A stretch of 16,772 nucleotides of DNA from DAOUAM01 sp034433305 (GTDB lineage: Bacteria; Chloroflexota; Dehalococcoidia; Lucifugimonadales; DAOUAM01). The notes beneath the pieces were generated by a model. The model saw only the letters and a program-made list of their open reading frames with translations. It was not told the origin of the DNA and made no database searches. The stretch is taken from assembly GCA_034433305.1 (NCBI GenBank), contig DAOUAM010000117.1, positions 1-16,772 of the forward strand, read 5' to 3'. The translations under genes were made by a program, and so were the position numbers. Positions 6,504 to 12,973 of this stretch are shown here, piece after piece; position 1 is the stretch's first letter, and each line of letters begins with the position of its first letter.

Positions 6504-6813
6504 CCCCCGCAAGCGTGGCTAAGGCCTCAGGGCCCACCCACAGCCCTGGCCCATGCCTGTCACGCCACGCCAGCCTCCACTGACGACGTCATCTGTCAGC
6601 AACAGCAGGAGATTTGCTCCCTTCCGTTAGAGCCAAGTCCCGTCTGGCTGCGGTATAATGGTTAATTGACCGCATATATCTGGAGGGAGCATCCCGAAAG
6701 CACGCGTTCTGTTGGTAGACCGACTGCGCCCGGCCGTGTCCGCCGACGGGAGTGATGCCGGCCTGACTCCCAATATCTGGTCAGGGACAGAGCAAAGAAA
6801 GGAGACAACCCCT
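6504..6813. other. Intergenic region with FKBP promoter
   Basis: No gene is seen in these 310 bases. A GC-rich hairpin with a 2-base bulge lies at about 6523-6551 (GGCC-tc-AGGGC / GCCCT-GGCC) and may end the zinc-ribbon transcript, although no T-run follows. A short palindrome TGACG-A-CGTCA lies at 6581-6591. A good -10 box is at 6654-6659. The FKBP reading frame is open from 6712, but its credible start is ATG 6814. Confidence 0.55.
6654..6659 (+). promoter_or_regulatory. -10 box (TATAAT) for the FKBP gene
   Basis: A perfect TATAAT preceded by CTGCGG. The -35 region at the usual spacing (AGCCAA, 6631-6636) is poor, so this may depend on an activator or on other -10 contacts. The predicted leader is about 150 bases. 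Confidence 0.5.
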
Positions 6814-7242
6814 ATGGTACAGGCGAACAACGGCGACACGGTCAAAGTACACTACGTGGGCAGGCTGGAGGACGGGACGGTCTTCGACTCCTCCTACGAC
6901 CGCGAGCCATTGGAGTTCACCATAGGCCAGCGGCAGCTTATCCCCGGCTTCGAGCAAGGGGTGATAGGCATGGAGCCAGGCGAGTCCAAGACCATCACCA
7001 TCTCGGCGGAGCAGGCCTACGGCCCCTACCGTCCCGAGAAGGTCATTGACGTGGACCGCCGGCAGTTGCCCGAGGGCCTGGAGCCAGAGGTCGGCATGCG
7101 CCTGCGGGGCATCGAACCCAGCGGCCGCGTCATAGACTTCACCATCATCGGCGTCACCGACGCGGAGGTGACCCTGGACGGCAATCACCCGCTGGCCGGC
7201 AAGAACCTCAGCTTCGACATAGAGCTGCTGGAGATAAGCTAG
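6814..7242 (+). CDS. SlyD-like FKBP peptidyl-prolyl isomerase
   Basis: This 142-residue cytoplasmic FKBP-type peptidyl-prolyl cis-trans isomerase and chaperone catalyses prolyl-bond rotation during folding. Visible parts are the first half of the FKBP domain (KVHYVGRLEDGTVFDSS, 11-27; FTIGQRQLIPGFEQGVIGM, 35-53), the AYGPYRPE junction (69-76), the inserted-in-flap chaperone domain (~72-122), and the closing strand NHPLAGKNLSFDIELLEI (124-141). This order is diagnostic of the SlyD subgroup. The His/Cys-rich metal-binding tail of E. coli SlyD is absent, so nickel handling is unlikely. ATG 6814 has AAAGGAG (6798-6804) at good spacing. The frame upstream to 6712 has no protein-like character. The gene is monocistronic, between a TATAAT box and a strong terminator. 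Confidence 0.95.
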   Translation: MVQANNGDTVKVHYVGRLEDGTVFDSSYDREPLEFTIGQRQLIPGFEQGVIGMEPGESKTITISAEQAYGPYRPEKVIDVDRRQLPEGLEPEVGMRLRGIEPSGRVIDFTIIGVTDAEVTLDGNHPLAGKNLSFDIELLEIS

Positions 7243-7268
7243 GCCACGGCAACGTTTCAGACAAAGAA

Positions 7269-7296
7269 ATGGGGAGGCCATCTCTGGCCTCCCCAT
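7269..7296. terminator. Strong, probably bidirectional terminator
   Basis: ATGGGGAGGCCA (7269-7280) and TGGCCTCCCCAT (7285-7296) form a perfect 12-bp stem with a TCTC loop. On the plus strand it is followed by GCGGTTGTT, 26 bases after the FKBP stop. On the minus strand the stem is followed by TTCTTTGT, a better U-tract, so it can also stop transcripts from the gene at 7456-7761. Confidence 0.8.
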
Positions 7297-7455
7297 GCGG
7301 TTGTTAGAGCAGGCCGCCCTGCTTCAGCCAGCACGGACCCTGGAAGTTGTCGCCATGAAGTGCGCCCTGATGGGCGCCGGGCCTGGAGCGGCCCCACCAT
7401 GAATGCACTGGACACGTGCGGGGCGGGCGTCTCGCCTACCTCCGCGCTGGGTACT

Positions 7456-7761
7456 CTAGCGAATGGTGGCCCTTCTGTCGGCCAGGTACACGGCGCCATC
7501 CTTCTCGACGTGCCCCTCGAAGAGGATGGCCGCCTTGTGGGCGTCCAGGTCCTCGTACCTGCGCACGGTACTACCGTTGCCCAGGAGCGTCGGGTCGAAG
7601 ACGCGCACGTGGCGGACCACTCTTCCCGCGTAGTGCCCACCCTTCTCCACGCCTCTCAGGCGGCTGATAAGCCCCTCGTCCAGCTTGTACTGGCCCACCA
7701 GCGCCTTCCTGACACTGTCGGACACACCGCCACTGGACCTCTTCCAGAATTGCCAGTCCAT
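7456..7761 (-). CDS. Conserved-looking 101-residue protein of unknown function
   Basis: I do not recognise a family. The protein starts MDWQFWKRSSGGVSDSVRKA and has an N-terminal amphipathic helix (SDSVRKALVGQYKLDEGLIS). A compact alternating region with many charged residues and likely beta strands follows (HYAGRVVRHVRVFDPTLLG, YEDLDAHKAAILFEGHVEKD, AVYLADRR). There is no signal peptide, membrane segment or cysteine. The start is set by GGGAGG eight bases before the ATG at 7761; in-frame sequence upstream to 7845 has no better site. The C-terminal part (KAAILFEGHVEKDGAVYLAD) could be a small beta-sheet domain. It is divergent from the response-regulator gene and shares the gap that holds the 11-bp repeats, so co-regulation with the two-component system is possible. 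Its transcript would run into the bidirectional terminator. Confidence 0.75.
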   Translation of the reverse strand: MDWQFWKRSSGGVSDSVRKALVGQYKLDEGLISRLRGVEKGGHYAGRVVRHVRVFDPTLLGNGSTVRRYEDLDAHKAAILFEGHVEKDGAVYLADRRATIR

Positions 7762-7889
7762 ATGTCTGACCTCCCGACCAGAAAAGAATTGACTGAGGCC
7801 GCTACCTGCTGGCCTGGTGGAAGCCTTCACGGGGCCTCCACCCACGCGGCGGCGCGGCAGGTACTCTCAGCTTTAACCTACCAGGCCGG

Positions 7890-7933
7890 GGTTAAAGCCA
7901 AGTTGGATGACGGTTAAATTATGGTTAGAGTAT
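7890..7933. promoter_or_regulatory. Four direct repeats with 11-bp period (Pho-box-like)
   Basis: Consecutive 11-mers begin at 7890 (GGTTAAA), 7901 (AGTTGGA), 7912 (GGTTAAA) and 7923 (GGTTAGA), each followed by four variable bases. An inverted GGTTAAAG lies at 7871-7878. Direct repeats of 6-7 bases at 11-bp spacing are the binding pattern of OmpR/PhoB-family dimers (PhoB and PhoP boxes). The array sits 111 bases before the response-regulator ATG (8045) and 128 bases before the divergent gene start. Binding by the adjacent regulator is an inference. Confidence 0.65.
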
Positions 7934-7988
7934 CTCGCGCCCATGGGCATCGAAGGCGGACGACTACCCGCCGGCGGCCCGTTGTGTG

Positions 7989-7994
7989 TACAAT
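7989..7994 (+). promoter_or_regulatory. Candidate -10 box before the response regulator
   Basis: TACAAT, the same -10 sequence seen before fabI and the aldolase gene in this window. No matching -35 is present at 16-18 bases. A 12-bp palindrome GGACTATAGTCC (8012-8023) lies just downstream, where an operator could sit. Confidence 0.4.
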
Positions 7995-8011
7995 ATCGCC
8001 AGAGACAATAG

Positions 8012-8023
8012 GGACTATAGTCC
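8012..8023. promoter_or_regulatory. Palindrome before the response-regulator start
   Basis: GGACTATAGTCC is a perfect 12-bp palindrome ending 21 bases before ATG 8045. It is a possible operator or leader hairpin; no experimental analogue is known to me. Confidence 0.3.
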
Positions 8024-8044
8024 TGGTGAATGTCAGTAGCCGGC

Positions 8045-8719
8045 ATGCCTAAGATACTGGTCATAGAGGACGAACCCAACATCGCCGACTTCGTGAAGCG
8101 TGGGCTGGTACGCAACGGCTTCGAGGTGGAGACGGCCTACACGGGCCGCGAAGGGCTGGAGGCGGCGGAGTACCACAGCCCGGACCTCATTGTGCTGGAC
8201 CTGATGCTTCCGGACGTGGACGGCATAGACCTGTGCCGGCAGCTCCGGGCCAACAGCAGTGTTGGCATCGTCATCCTCACGGCGCGGCAACTGGTGGGCG
8301 ACCGGGTGCGCGGCCTGGAGGCCGGCGCCGACGACTACCTGCCCAAGCCCTTCGCCTTCGAGGAGCTGCTGGCCCGTATCCGCTCGGTGCTGCGCCGGCG
8401 CTCGGCCATCGGCGACGGCCTTATCCGCGTGGGCGACCTGGAGATAGACATCCAGCGCCGCCAGGTCCGCAGGGGCGGCCGGCAGATCGAGCTTACTACC
8501 CGCGAGTTCGAGCTGCTCAAGCTGCTGGCCCAGAACGTCGGCAAGCCCCTGCACCGCGAGGTGATCCTGCGGCGCATCTGGGGCTACGACTTCGAGGGGG
8601 AGGCAGACCCGGTCAAGGTCTACATCAACTACCTCAGGCGCAAGCTCAACGGCCCGGGGGACGCCGACCTGATCCAGGCGCTCAGAGGCTTCGGCTACGT
8701 CCTCAAGGAGGCAGTGTGA
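8045..8719 (+). CDS. OmpR/PhoB-family response regulator
   Basis: This 224-residue cytoplasmic transcription regulator is the partner of the overlapping histidine kinase. The receiver domain (1-~118) has the acidic cluster E8-D9, the phosphorylated D52 in LIVLDLMLPD, the switch T79 (VILTA) and K101 in LPKPF. The winged-helix DNA-binding domain (about 128-222) has LTTREFELLKLLAQNVGKPL, the recognition helix region DPVKVYINYLRRKL and the final wing RGFGYVLKE. ATG 8045 (MPKILVIEDE) is preferred as the usual family start; ATG 8030 in frame would add five residues. Neither has a strong ribosome site. The stop codon overlaps the GTG of the kinase. The 11-bp repeats upstream have the geometry that this type of domain recognises, so autoregulation is likely. 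PhoB/PhoP-like function is plausible but unproven. Confidence 0.95.
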   Translation: MPKILVIEDEPNIADFVKRGLVRNGFEVETAYTGREGLEAAEYHSPDLIVLDLMLPDVDGIDLCRQLRANSSVGIVILTARQLVGDRVRGLEAGADDYLPKPFAFEELLARIRSVLRRRSAIGDGLIRVGDLEIDIQRRQVRRGGRQIELTTREFELLKLLAQNVGKPLHREVILRRIWGYDFEGEADPVKVYINYLRRKLNGPGDADLIQALRGFGYVLKEAV

Positions 8720-10185
8720 AACTCAGCCTGCACGGCCGGCTGGCCATATGGTACGCCATCGCCATCCCGACCCTCATCTTCATCCTGGCCTTCACGGCCC
8801 AGCAAGTCATGGTGCTGAACCTGGACTCGGGGCTGGATGCTGCCCTCAAGCACCAGGCCGAGGCTGTGGCCGAGACCATCACCTCCGGCCTCAGCGAGAC
8901 CGACAGGACTGACGTTATAGCCGAGCTTATCTCCCAGGACTCGCCGTCCATCCCCCTGCTGCTGCGCATAGCCGACCCACAGGGCAGGGTGCTGGTCGCC
9001 TTCGGCAACACGCCGGAGGCCATCCTGCCCAGCCTGGACAGGCAATTCCGCATCATCGAGGACCGTGACGCCATTTTTGACACCATCCAGATACGGGGCA
9101 TCGAGACCCTGCGGGTGTACACCTCCAGGGTCAAGGACCCGCAGACGCAGCAGACGGTAGCTATCGTCCAGACCGGCGAGAGCCTGTCCCAGACCGCCGT
9201 CGCCAGGGACAGGCTCTGGCTGTACACCATCATGGAGGCCGCGGTGGGCAGCCTGGTGACGCTGGCCGTGGGCATGTTTATCCTGCACAAGGGCTTCCGG
9301 CCCCTGCGCAGCATCCTCAAGCGTGTACAGGAGATAGAGAGCAGCAACCTGCGCTCGGGGCTGCCCGACGAGCCTCGCCCGCCGGAGCTGCAACAACTTG
9401 CCGATAGCCTCAACACCATGTGGCACAGGCTGGACATCGCCTTCCGCACCCGGCAGATGTTCGTGGCTAACGTCTCCCACGAGATACGCACGCCCCTGAC
9501 GGCCATAGAGGGCCAGATAGAGGTCATGCTGATGCAGCCATCGCTGGACCCGGAGGTACGGGAGAGCCTGGAGCGCATGGCCAGGGAGGTGCGCCGGCTG
9601 GTGCGCATGACCAACAAGCTGCTGCTCAACGCCCAGTTGCAGGCCAATCCCACGCTGGCCATCGAGCAGGTCAACCTGCGGGCGCTGCTGGAGGACGCCA
9701 TCGCCGCCATCTGGGTGCTGGCCGAGGACCTGGACCTGGAGCTTGCCGCCCCCGAGGACGTGACGGCCTATGGCGACTACGACATGCTCAAGCAACTGGT
9801 GCTGAACCTGGTGGAGAACGCCATCAAGTTCACGCCCAGGGGAGGGCGTATCGAGCTGGCGCTATCTACCGAAGGGGAGGGCCAGTGGGCCGTGGTGCAG
9901 GTCTCGGACACGGGTGAGGGTATTCCCGCCGAGCACCTGCTGCGAGTGACCGACGCCTTCTACAAGGCCCACAGCCGGCGCGGCTCCATCGAGAACGGCG
10001 CCGGGCTGGGCCTGGCCATAGTCAAGCAGATCGTGGAACTGCACCACGGCCAGTTCGAGATACGCAGCCAGGTGGGGCAGGGGACCACCGTCAGGGTGCG
10101 CCTGCCTACCACGCCGCCGCCTCCTGAGGCCCGCAAGCCACTGGCCGACTCCGGCCTGGACCGGGTCGTGAGCCTGCCAGTGTAG
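8716..10185 (+). CDS. Sensor histidine kinase
   Basis: This 489-residue membrane sensor kinase phosphorylates the upstream regulator. TM1 is at about residues 9-34, an extracytoplasmic sensor region at ~35-168 (dCache/PAS-like length, no recognised ligand motif), and TM2 at ~170-190. A HAMP linker (~191-243) leads to the HisKA helix with the phosphorylated H255 in NVSHEIRTPL. The HATPase domain has the N box LVLNLVENAIKFTP (361-374, N368), G1 box DTGEGIP (398-404) and G2 box GAGLGLAI (428-435). A Pro-rich tail follows (~464-489). GTG 8716 overlaps the regulator's TGA and follows AAGGAGG (8705-8711), so the pair is translationally coupled. The frame is open upstream only as a shadow of the regulator. 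The architecture resembles PhoR/BaeS-type kinases. The signal is unknown. Confidence 0.95.
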   Translation: MKLSLHGRLAIWYAIAIPTLIFILAFTAQQVMVLNLDSGLDAALKHQAEAVAETITSGLSETDRTDVIAELISQDSPSIPLLLRIADPQGRVLVAFGNTPEAILPSLDRQFRIIEDRDAIFDTIQIRGIETLRVYTSRVKDPQTQQTVAIVQTGESLSQTAVARDRLWLYTIMEAAVGSLVTLAVGMFILHKGFRPLRSILKRVQEIESSNLRSGLPDEPRPPELQQLADSLNTMWHRLDIAFRTRQMFVANVSHEIRTPLTAIEGQIEVMLMQPSLDPEVRESLERMAREVRRLVRMTNKLLLNAQLQANPTLAIEQVNLRALLEDAIAAIWVLAEDLDLELAAPEDVTAYGDYDMLKQLVLNLVENAIKFTPRGGRIELALSTEGEGQWAVVQVSDTGEGIPAEHLLRVTDAFYKAHSRRGSIENGAGLGLAIVKQIVELHHGQFEIRSQVGQGTTVRVRLPTTPPPPEARKPLADSGLDRVVSLPV

Positions 10186-10195
10186 GCGCCGGCCC

Positions 10196-10393
10196 ATGCA
10201 GCCCCGCAGCGTATACCCCGGCCTGTGCGCCGACTGCCGCTGGGCCAGGGCCATCAGGAGCGGCAAAGGTTCCACCTTCTGGCAGTGCCGCCGCCACTTC
10301 AGCGACGCCTCCTACCCCCGGTACCCGCGCCTGCCCGTGCTGGCATGCCGGGGGTATGAGAAGGAGATGGCATCTCCTGCAACACATGGCTAG
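10196..10393 (+). CDS. Small Cys4 protein behind the two-component system
   Basis: This 65-residue protein has four conserved-looking cysteines: C11 and C14 (LCADC), C31 (FWQC) and C51 (LACRGYE). The pattern CxxCxxAR...GSxFxxC...YPxYPxLPVLxCxGYE is one I recall as a small, widespread hypothetical family in Actinobacteria and Chloroflexota. A zinc site built by the four Cys is the simplest reading. ATG 10196 lies 10 bases after the kinase stop, so it is probably the third gene of that operon; the upstream GGCGCCGG is a poor ribosome site. No membrane or signal segment is present. A role in the two-component pathway is suggested only by position. The biochemical function is unknown. Confidence 0.8.
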   Translation: MQPRSVYPGLCADCRWARAIRSGKGSTFWQCRRHFSDASYPRYPRLPVLACRGYEKEMASPATHG

Positions 10394-10446
10394 TTTTGCC
10401 CTGACTGTTGCAGTCCACCCAGAAAACGATAGTCCTGACACGTTAC

Positions 10447-10475
10447 TTGACTCTACTGCACACGGTGGTTAAGAT
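10447..10475 (+). promoter_or_regulatory. Promoter of the toxin-antitoxin-like operon
   Basis: TTGACT (10447-10452), a 17-base spacer and TAAGAT (10470-10475). Expected transcription start is about 10481-10485. This coincides with the in-frame ATG at 10485, so the mRNA may be leaderless if this promoter is used. Confidence 0.45.
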
Positions 10476-11582
10476 GTGCCTGCCATGGAAGAGAAGGTGC
10501 TAGAAGGACTATTCAAGCCAGACCAGTTCCGCAAAGCCATCAGAGCGCTGGAGCTTGACGCTGACTCATTAGCAGGCTTGCTTGGCGTTCAACCAGAAGA
10601 TGTCATCAACTGGGAGAAGGGCAGAGATTCACCTACCTTCGAGCAGTTGGAAAATCTGGCAAGAATCACGGGCCTGAAGACCGAGTATTTCTTCCTGGAA
10701 ACTCCCCCTATCCCTGCAGGGGTATACTTTAGAAGCGCTGGACAGCGTCAGAGGGCAGTTCTTTCCCAGGGAACTCGTAAGACCGTTGTCAGATTTTATG
10801 AGTTATGCCGTTATCAAGACGAGCTAGAGAATCTGCTTGGCCGCAAGCAAGAGCAGGCAGTCCCGCAGACCACTAACACAAAGCAACCCGAGGACCTGGC
10901 ACAATACCTTCGGTCCAAGCTAGGCCTTGGCATTGGTCCAATTCAGAATGTTGAGGATGTACTGTTCAAGCAGCACATAAAAGTCTTTCATCTGGATGTC
11001 CCTGGACAAGAGTTCTCTGGCTTATCGGTATGGGATGCCCATTTAGGCCCTGCAATTCTGGTGAAGTCTGACGATCCCTATTACAGACGAAGGTTCACGC
11101 TTTGCCATGAATACATCCACCTGGTCATTGCGTCTGGCCCATCTAATGGTCCTACGGTGTGCGACCTGGACTGGGACAAGCAAGATGAAAACTTTGCCAA
11201 CCAGGCAGCGGCGGCATTTCTGATACCCCAACATAACTCCAAGCTTTGGGAGTTCCCTGAGCAGTTTCCTTCGCCTGAGCCTGAAGACCTGGATTCCCTG
11301 GTAAGGTACTTTAGGGTAAGCCGAGAAGCCGTAGCCAGGCGCTTGGTGGAGCTTGGGATGGCCAGCACAACTCTGATAGGCAAGGTGCTGGCCATGCCAC
11401 AAGAGCCGAAGGCGGCGACACACGCCCGGCGCGTGCCCGGCTGGAGGCGGCGCCTGGGCAAGCGTTATCTGGACCTTGCCAGCACAGCCTACAAAAAAGG
11501 ACTGATATCCCTGAGCAGACTGGCAGAGTACCTGGACGTTGATCCTGAAACTGCGCTGGAATTTGTCGAAAAGACCAGGTGA
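10476..11582 (+). CDS. Xre HTH + ImmA/IrrE-type metallopeptidase (antitoxin-like)
   Basis: This 368-residue protein has an N-terminal Xre-type helix-turn-helix (~17-72: FRKAIRALELDADSLAGLLG, then NWEKGRDSPTFEQLENLARI). A central ImmA/IrrE (COG2856) peptidase domain carries the zinc motif H211-E-Y-I-H215, with a downstream acidic residue E238 in ENFANQAAAAFLIP. The C-terminal ~100 residues contain a basic stretch (RRVPGWRRRLGKRY) and a further helical region. Family members act as repressors or cleave repressors/antitoxins. GTG 10476 has GGTGG at good spacing; ATG 10485 is the alternative, favoured if the transcript is leaderless. It is 9 bases before the PIN-like gene, a usual antitoxin-first order. 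The gene is visibly AT-richer than the flanking kinase and amidase genes, which suggests horizontal acquisition. Confidence 0.9.
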   Translation: MPAMEEKVLEGLFKPDQFRKAIRALELDADSLAGLLGVQPEDVINWEKGRDSPTFEQLENLARITGLKTEYFFLETPPIPAGVYFRSAGQRQRAVLSQGTRKTVVRFYELCRYQDELENLLGRKQEQAVPQTTNTKQPEDLAQYLRSKLGLGIGPIQNVEDVLFKQHIKVFHLDVPGQEFSGLSVWDAHLGPAILVKSDDPYYRRRFTLCHEYIHLVIASGPSNGPTVCDLDWDKQDENFANQAAAAFLIPQHNSKLWEFPEQFPSPEPEDLDSLVRYFRVSREAVARRLVELGMASTTLIGKVLAMPQEPKAATHARRVPGWRRRLGKRYLDLASTAYKKGLISLSRLAEYLDVDPETALEFVEKTR

Positions 11583-11591
11583 GCCTTCCAG

Positions 11592-12023
11592 GTGGCCAAA
11601 GTCCACTACAGGTTACCCTTCGTGCTGGATTCGGACTGTATTATTAAACTGGCTCGCACAGGTTGGCTTCGGCATGTGCCCACCGATGACCAGACTATCA
11701 TAGTACCCTTCAAGGTGGACGAAGAACTGAGGCGGTACCGTGGCCGAAGCCTCGTAAGGGACTGGCTCAGGCGGAACCCGCATGTTATTAAGCGGTTCCA
11801 GGCTATTGAGGAGCACAGGCTATACTTGGAGCTAGGAATAAAGAGTAGCTGGCGTCTCGGCGAGGGCGAGCGCTGCGCTATCGCCATGGCCTATCGGAGA
11901 GGGCTTACATTCGTTTCCGATGACAAGCTAGCCAAAGAAACAGCTACGTCATATGGTGTAGTCACAATGAGTCCCTGGGAATTCAGGGATCTGGTGGCAC
12001 CAAGGTTCAGGACAATGGAATGA
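11592..12023 (+). CDS. PIN-like nuclease (toxin-like)
   Basis: This 143-residue protein has the PIN-domain pattern of metal-dependent RNases. The early acidic strand is FVLDSDCIIKL, with D13 or D15; a mid acid is in KVDEELRR (E44/E45); GEGERCAIAMA (90-100) holds E91/E93; and VSDDKLAKETA holds D110-D111. These are the spaced acidic residues that bind Mg/Mn in VapC-like and DUF3368-like proteins. GTG 11592 starts 9 bases after the Xre-peptidase stop and is the only start that keeps the first strand; a ribosome site is hidden in the upstream gene end (CCAGGTG). It shares the AT-richer composition of its partner. Pairing of Xre-COG2856 proteins with PIN proteins is known from toxin-antitoxin surveys. 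Toxicity of this pair is inferred. Confidence 0.82.
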   Translation: MAKVHYRLPFVLDSDCIIKLARTGWLRHVPTDDQTIIVPFKVDEELRRYRGRSLVRDWLRRNPHVIKRFQAIEEHRLYLELGIKSSWRLGEGERCAIAMAYRRGLTFVSDDKLAKETATSYGVVTMSPWEFRDLVAPRFRTME

Positions 12024-12039
12024 AGTCGGAGAGCACCAC

Positions 12040-12939
12040 ATGAAATACCTCAAGCTGGGCAAGCTGTACTACGAGATCAGCAGGCATAACCCGCCGGCGC
12101 TGACCATCGAGCCGGGCGAGACGGTGACGGTGGAGACCGAGGACGCCTTCTCCGGCCAGATACGCAAGGAGGGCGACCGGCGCGATACCAAGAAGATGCC
12201 CTACGGCAATCCCCAGTCGGGGCCTATCTATGTCCATGGGGCCGAGAAGGGCGACTCGCTGGCCGTCCACATCCAGAAGATCGAGGCGCGGCTGGGCCAG
12301 GCGGCCAGCAGGACGGGCGGCCCCGGCGGCCTAGGCGAGTACCTGGGCCTGGATGTGCCCCACGGGACGCGCATCTGCCCCGTCCGCGACGGCAAGGTGT
12401 GGTGGAGCTCCACCGTGGCAGTCCCCTATGCCCCTATGATCGGCACCATCGGCACGGCGCCAGAGATGGGCGTGCCCACCACAGGCCCGGCCGGCCCCTG
12501 GGGCGGCAACATGGACATCAAAGAGGTTACCGAGGGCAACACGCTGTTCCTGCCGGTGTTCATCCCCGGAGCGCTGCTGCACCTGGGCGACGTCCACGCG
12601 GCCCAGGGCGACGGCGAGCTATGCGGCACGGCCCTGGAGATGCCAGCCACGGTGACCATCAAGGTGGACCTGCTCAAGGGCAAGACCATCGAGCGGCCGC
12701 GCATCCGCTCGCCCCAGGAGCTTATGACCGTCGCCACGGGCACCCCCATGGAGCGCTCGGTGGCGCGGGCCTACGCCGACCTCATCCTGTGGATGGAGCA
12801 GGAGTACGGCATCCCCCGCTGGGAGGGCTTCAACCTCTGCACCCAGGTGGGCAGGATCTCGGTGGGCCACTACGTCATCGGCACCGTGGCTGCCAGAGTC
12901 CGCCTGGAGTACGTGGAGGCCGCAGCCAGGGGCAGGTAG
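12040..12939 (+). CDS. Acetamidase/formamidase family protein
   Basis: This 299-residue cytoplasmic enzyme belongs to the FmdA/AmdA family, which hydrolyses formamide, acetamide or related short amides to the acid and ammonia. Characteristic stretches are PMIGTIGTAP (132-141), GPWGGNMDIKEVTEGNTLFL (152-171) and the conserved GDVHAAQGDGELCGTALE (183-200), whose Asp and His residues sit at the active site region. Length is within the family range (about 300). ATG 12040 has GGAG at 12028-12031. It starts 16 bases after the PIN-like gene, close enough for read-through, but its GC-rich composition matches the rest of the chromosome and not the toxin-antitoxin pair. The C-terminal region (SVGHYVIGTVAARVRLEYVE) is intact. 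The substrate cannot be fixed from sequence. It converges with the minus-strand enolase-superfamily gene, with only 34 bases between. Confidence 0.92.
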   Translation: MKYLKLGKLYYEISRHNPPALTIEPGETVTVETEDAFSGQIRKEGDRRDTKKMPYGNPQSGPIYVHGAEKGDSLAVHIQKIEARLGQAASRTGGPGGLGEYLGLDVPHGTRICPVRDGKVWWSSTVAVPYAPMIGTIGTAPEMGVPTTGPAGPWGGNMDIKEVTEGNTLFLPVFIPGALLHLGDVHAAQGDGELCGTALEMPATVTIKVDLLKGKTIERPRIRSPQELMTVATGTPMERSVARAYADLILWMEQEYGIPRWEGFNLCTQVGRISVGHYVIGTVAARVRLEYVEAAARGR

Positions 12940-12973
12940 CCTCCGGCCCTCGCGCCAGGGGCTGGACAGGCAC

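Noticed and set aside
8695..9795. 366-codon minus-strand frame
   Set aside because: It is antisense to the histidine kinase, has Gln/His/Leu-rich shadow composition and no domain.
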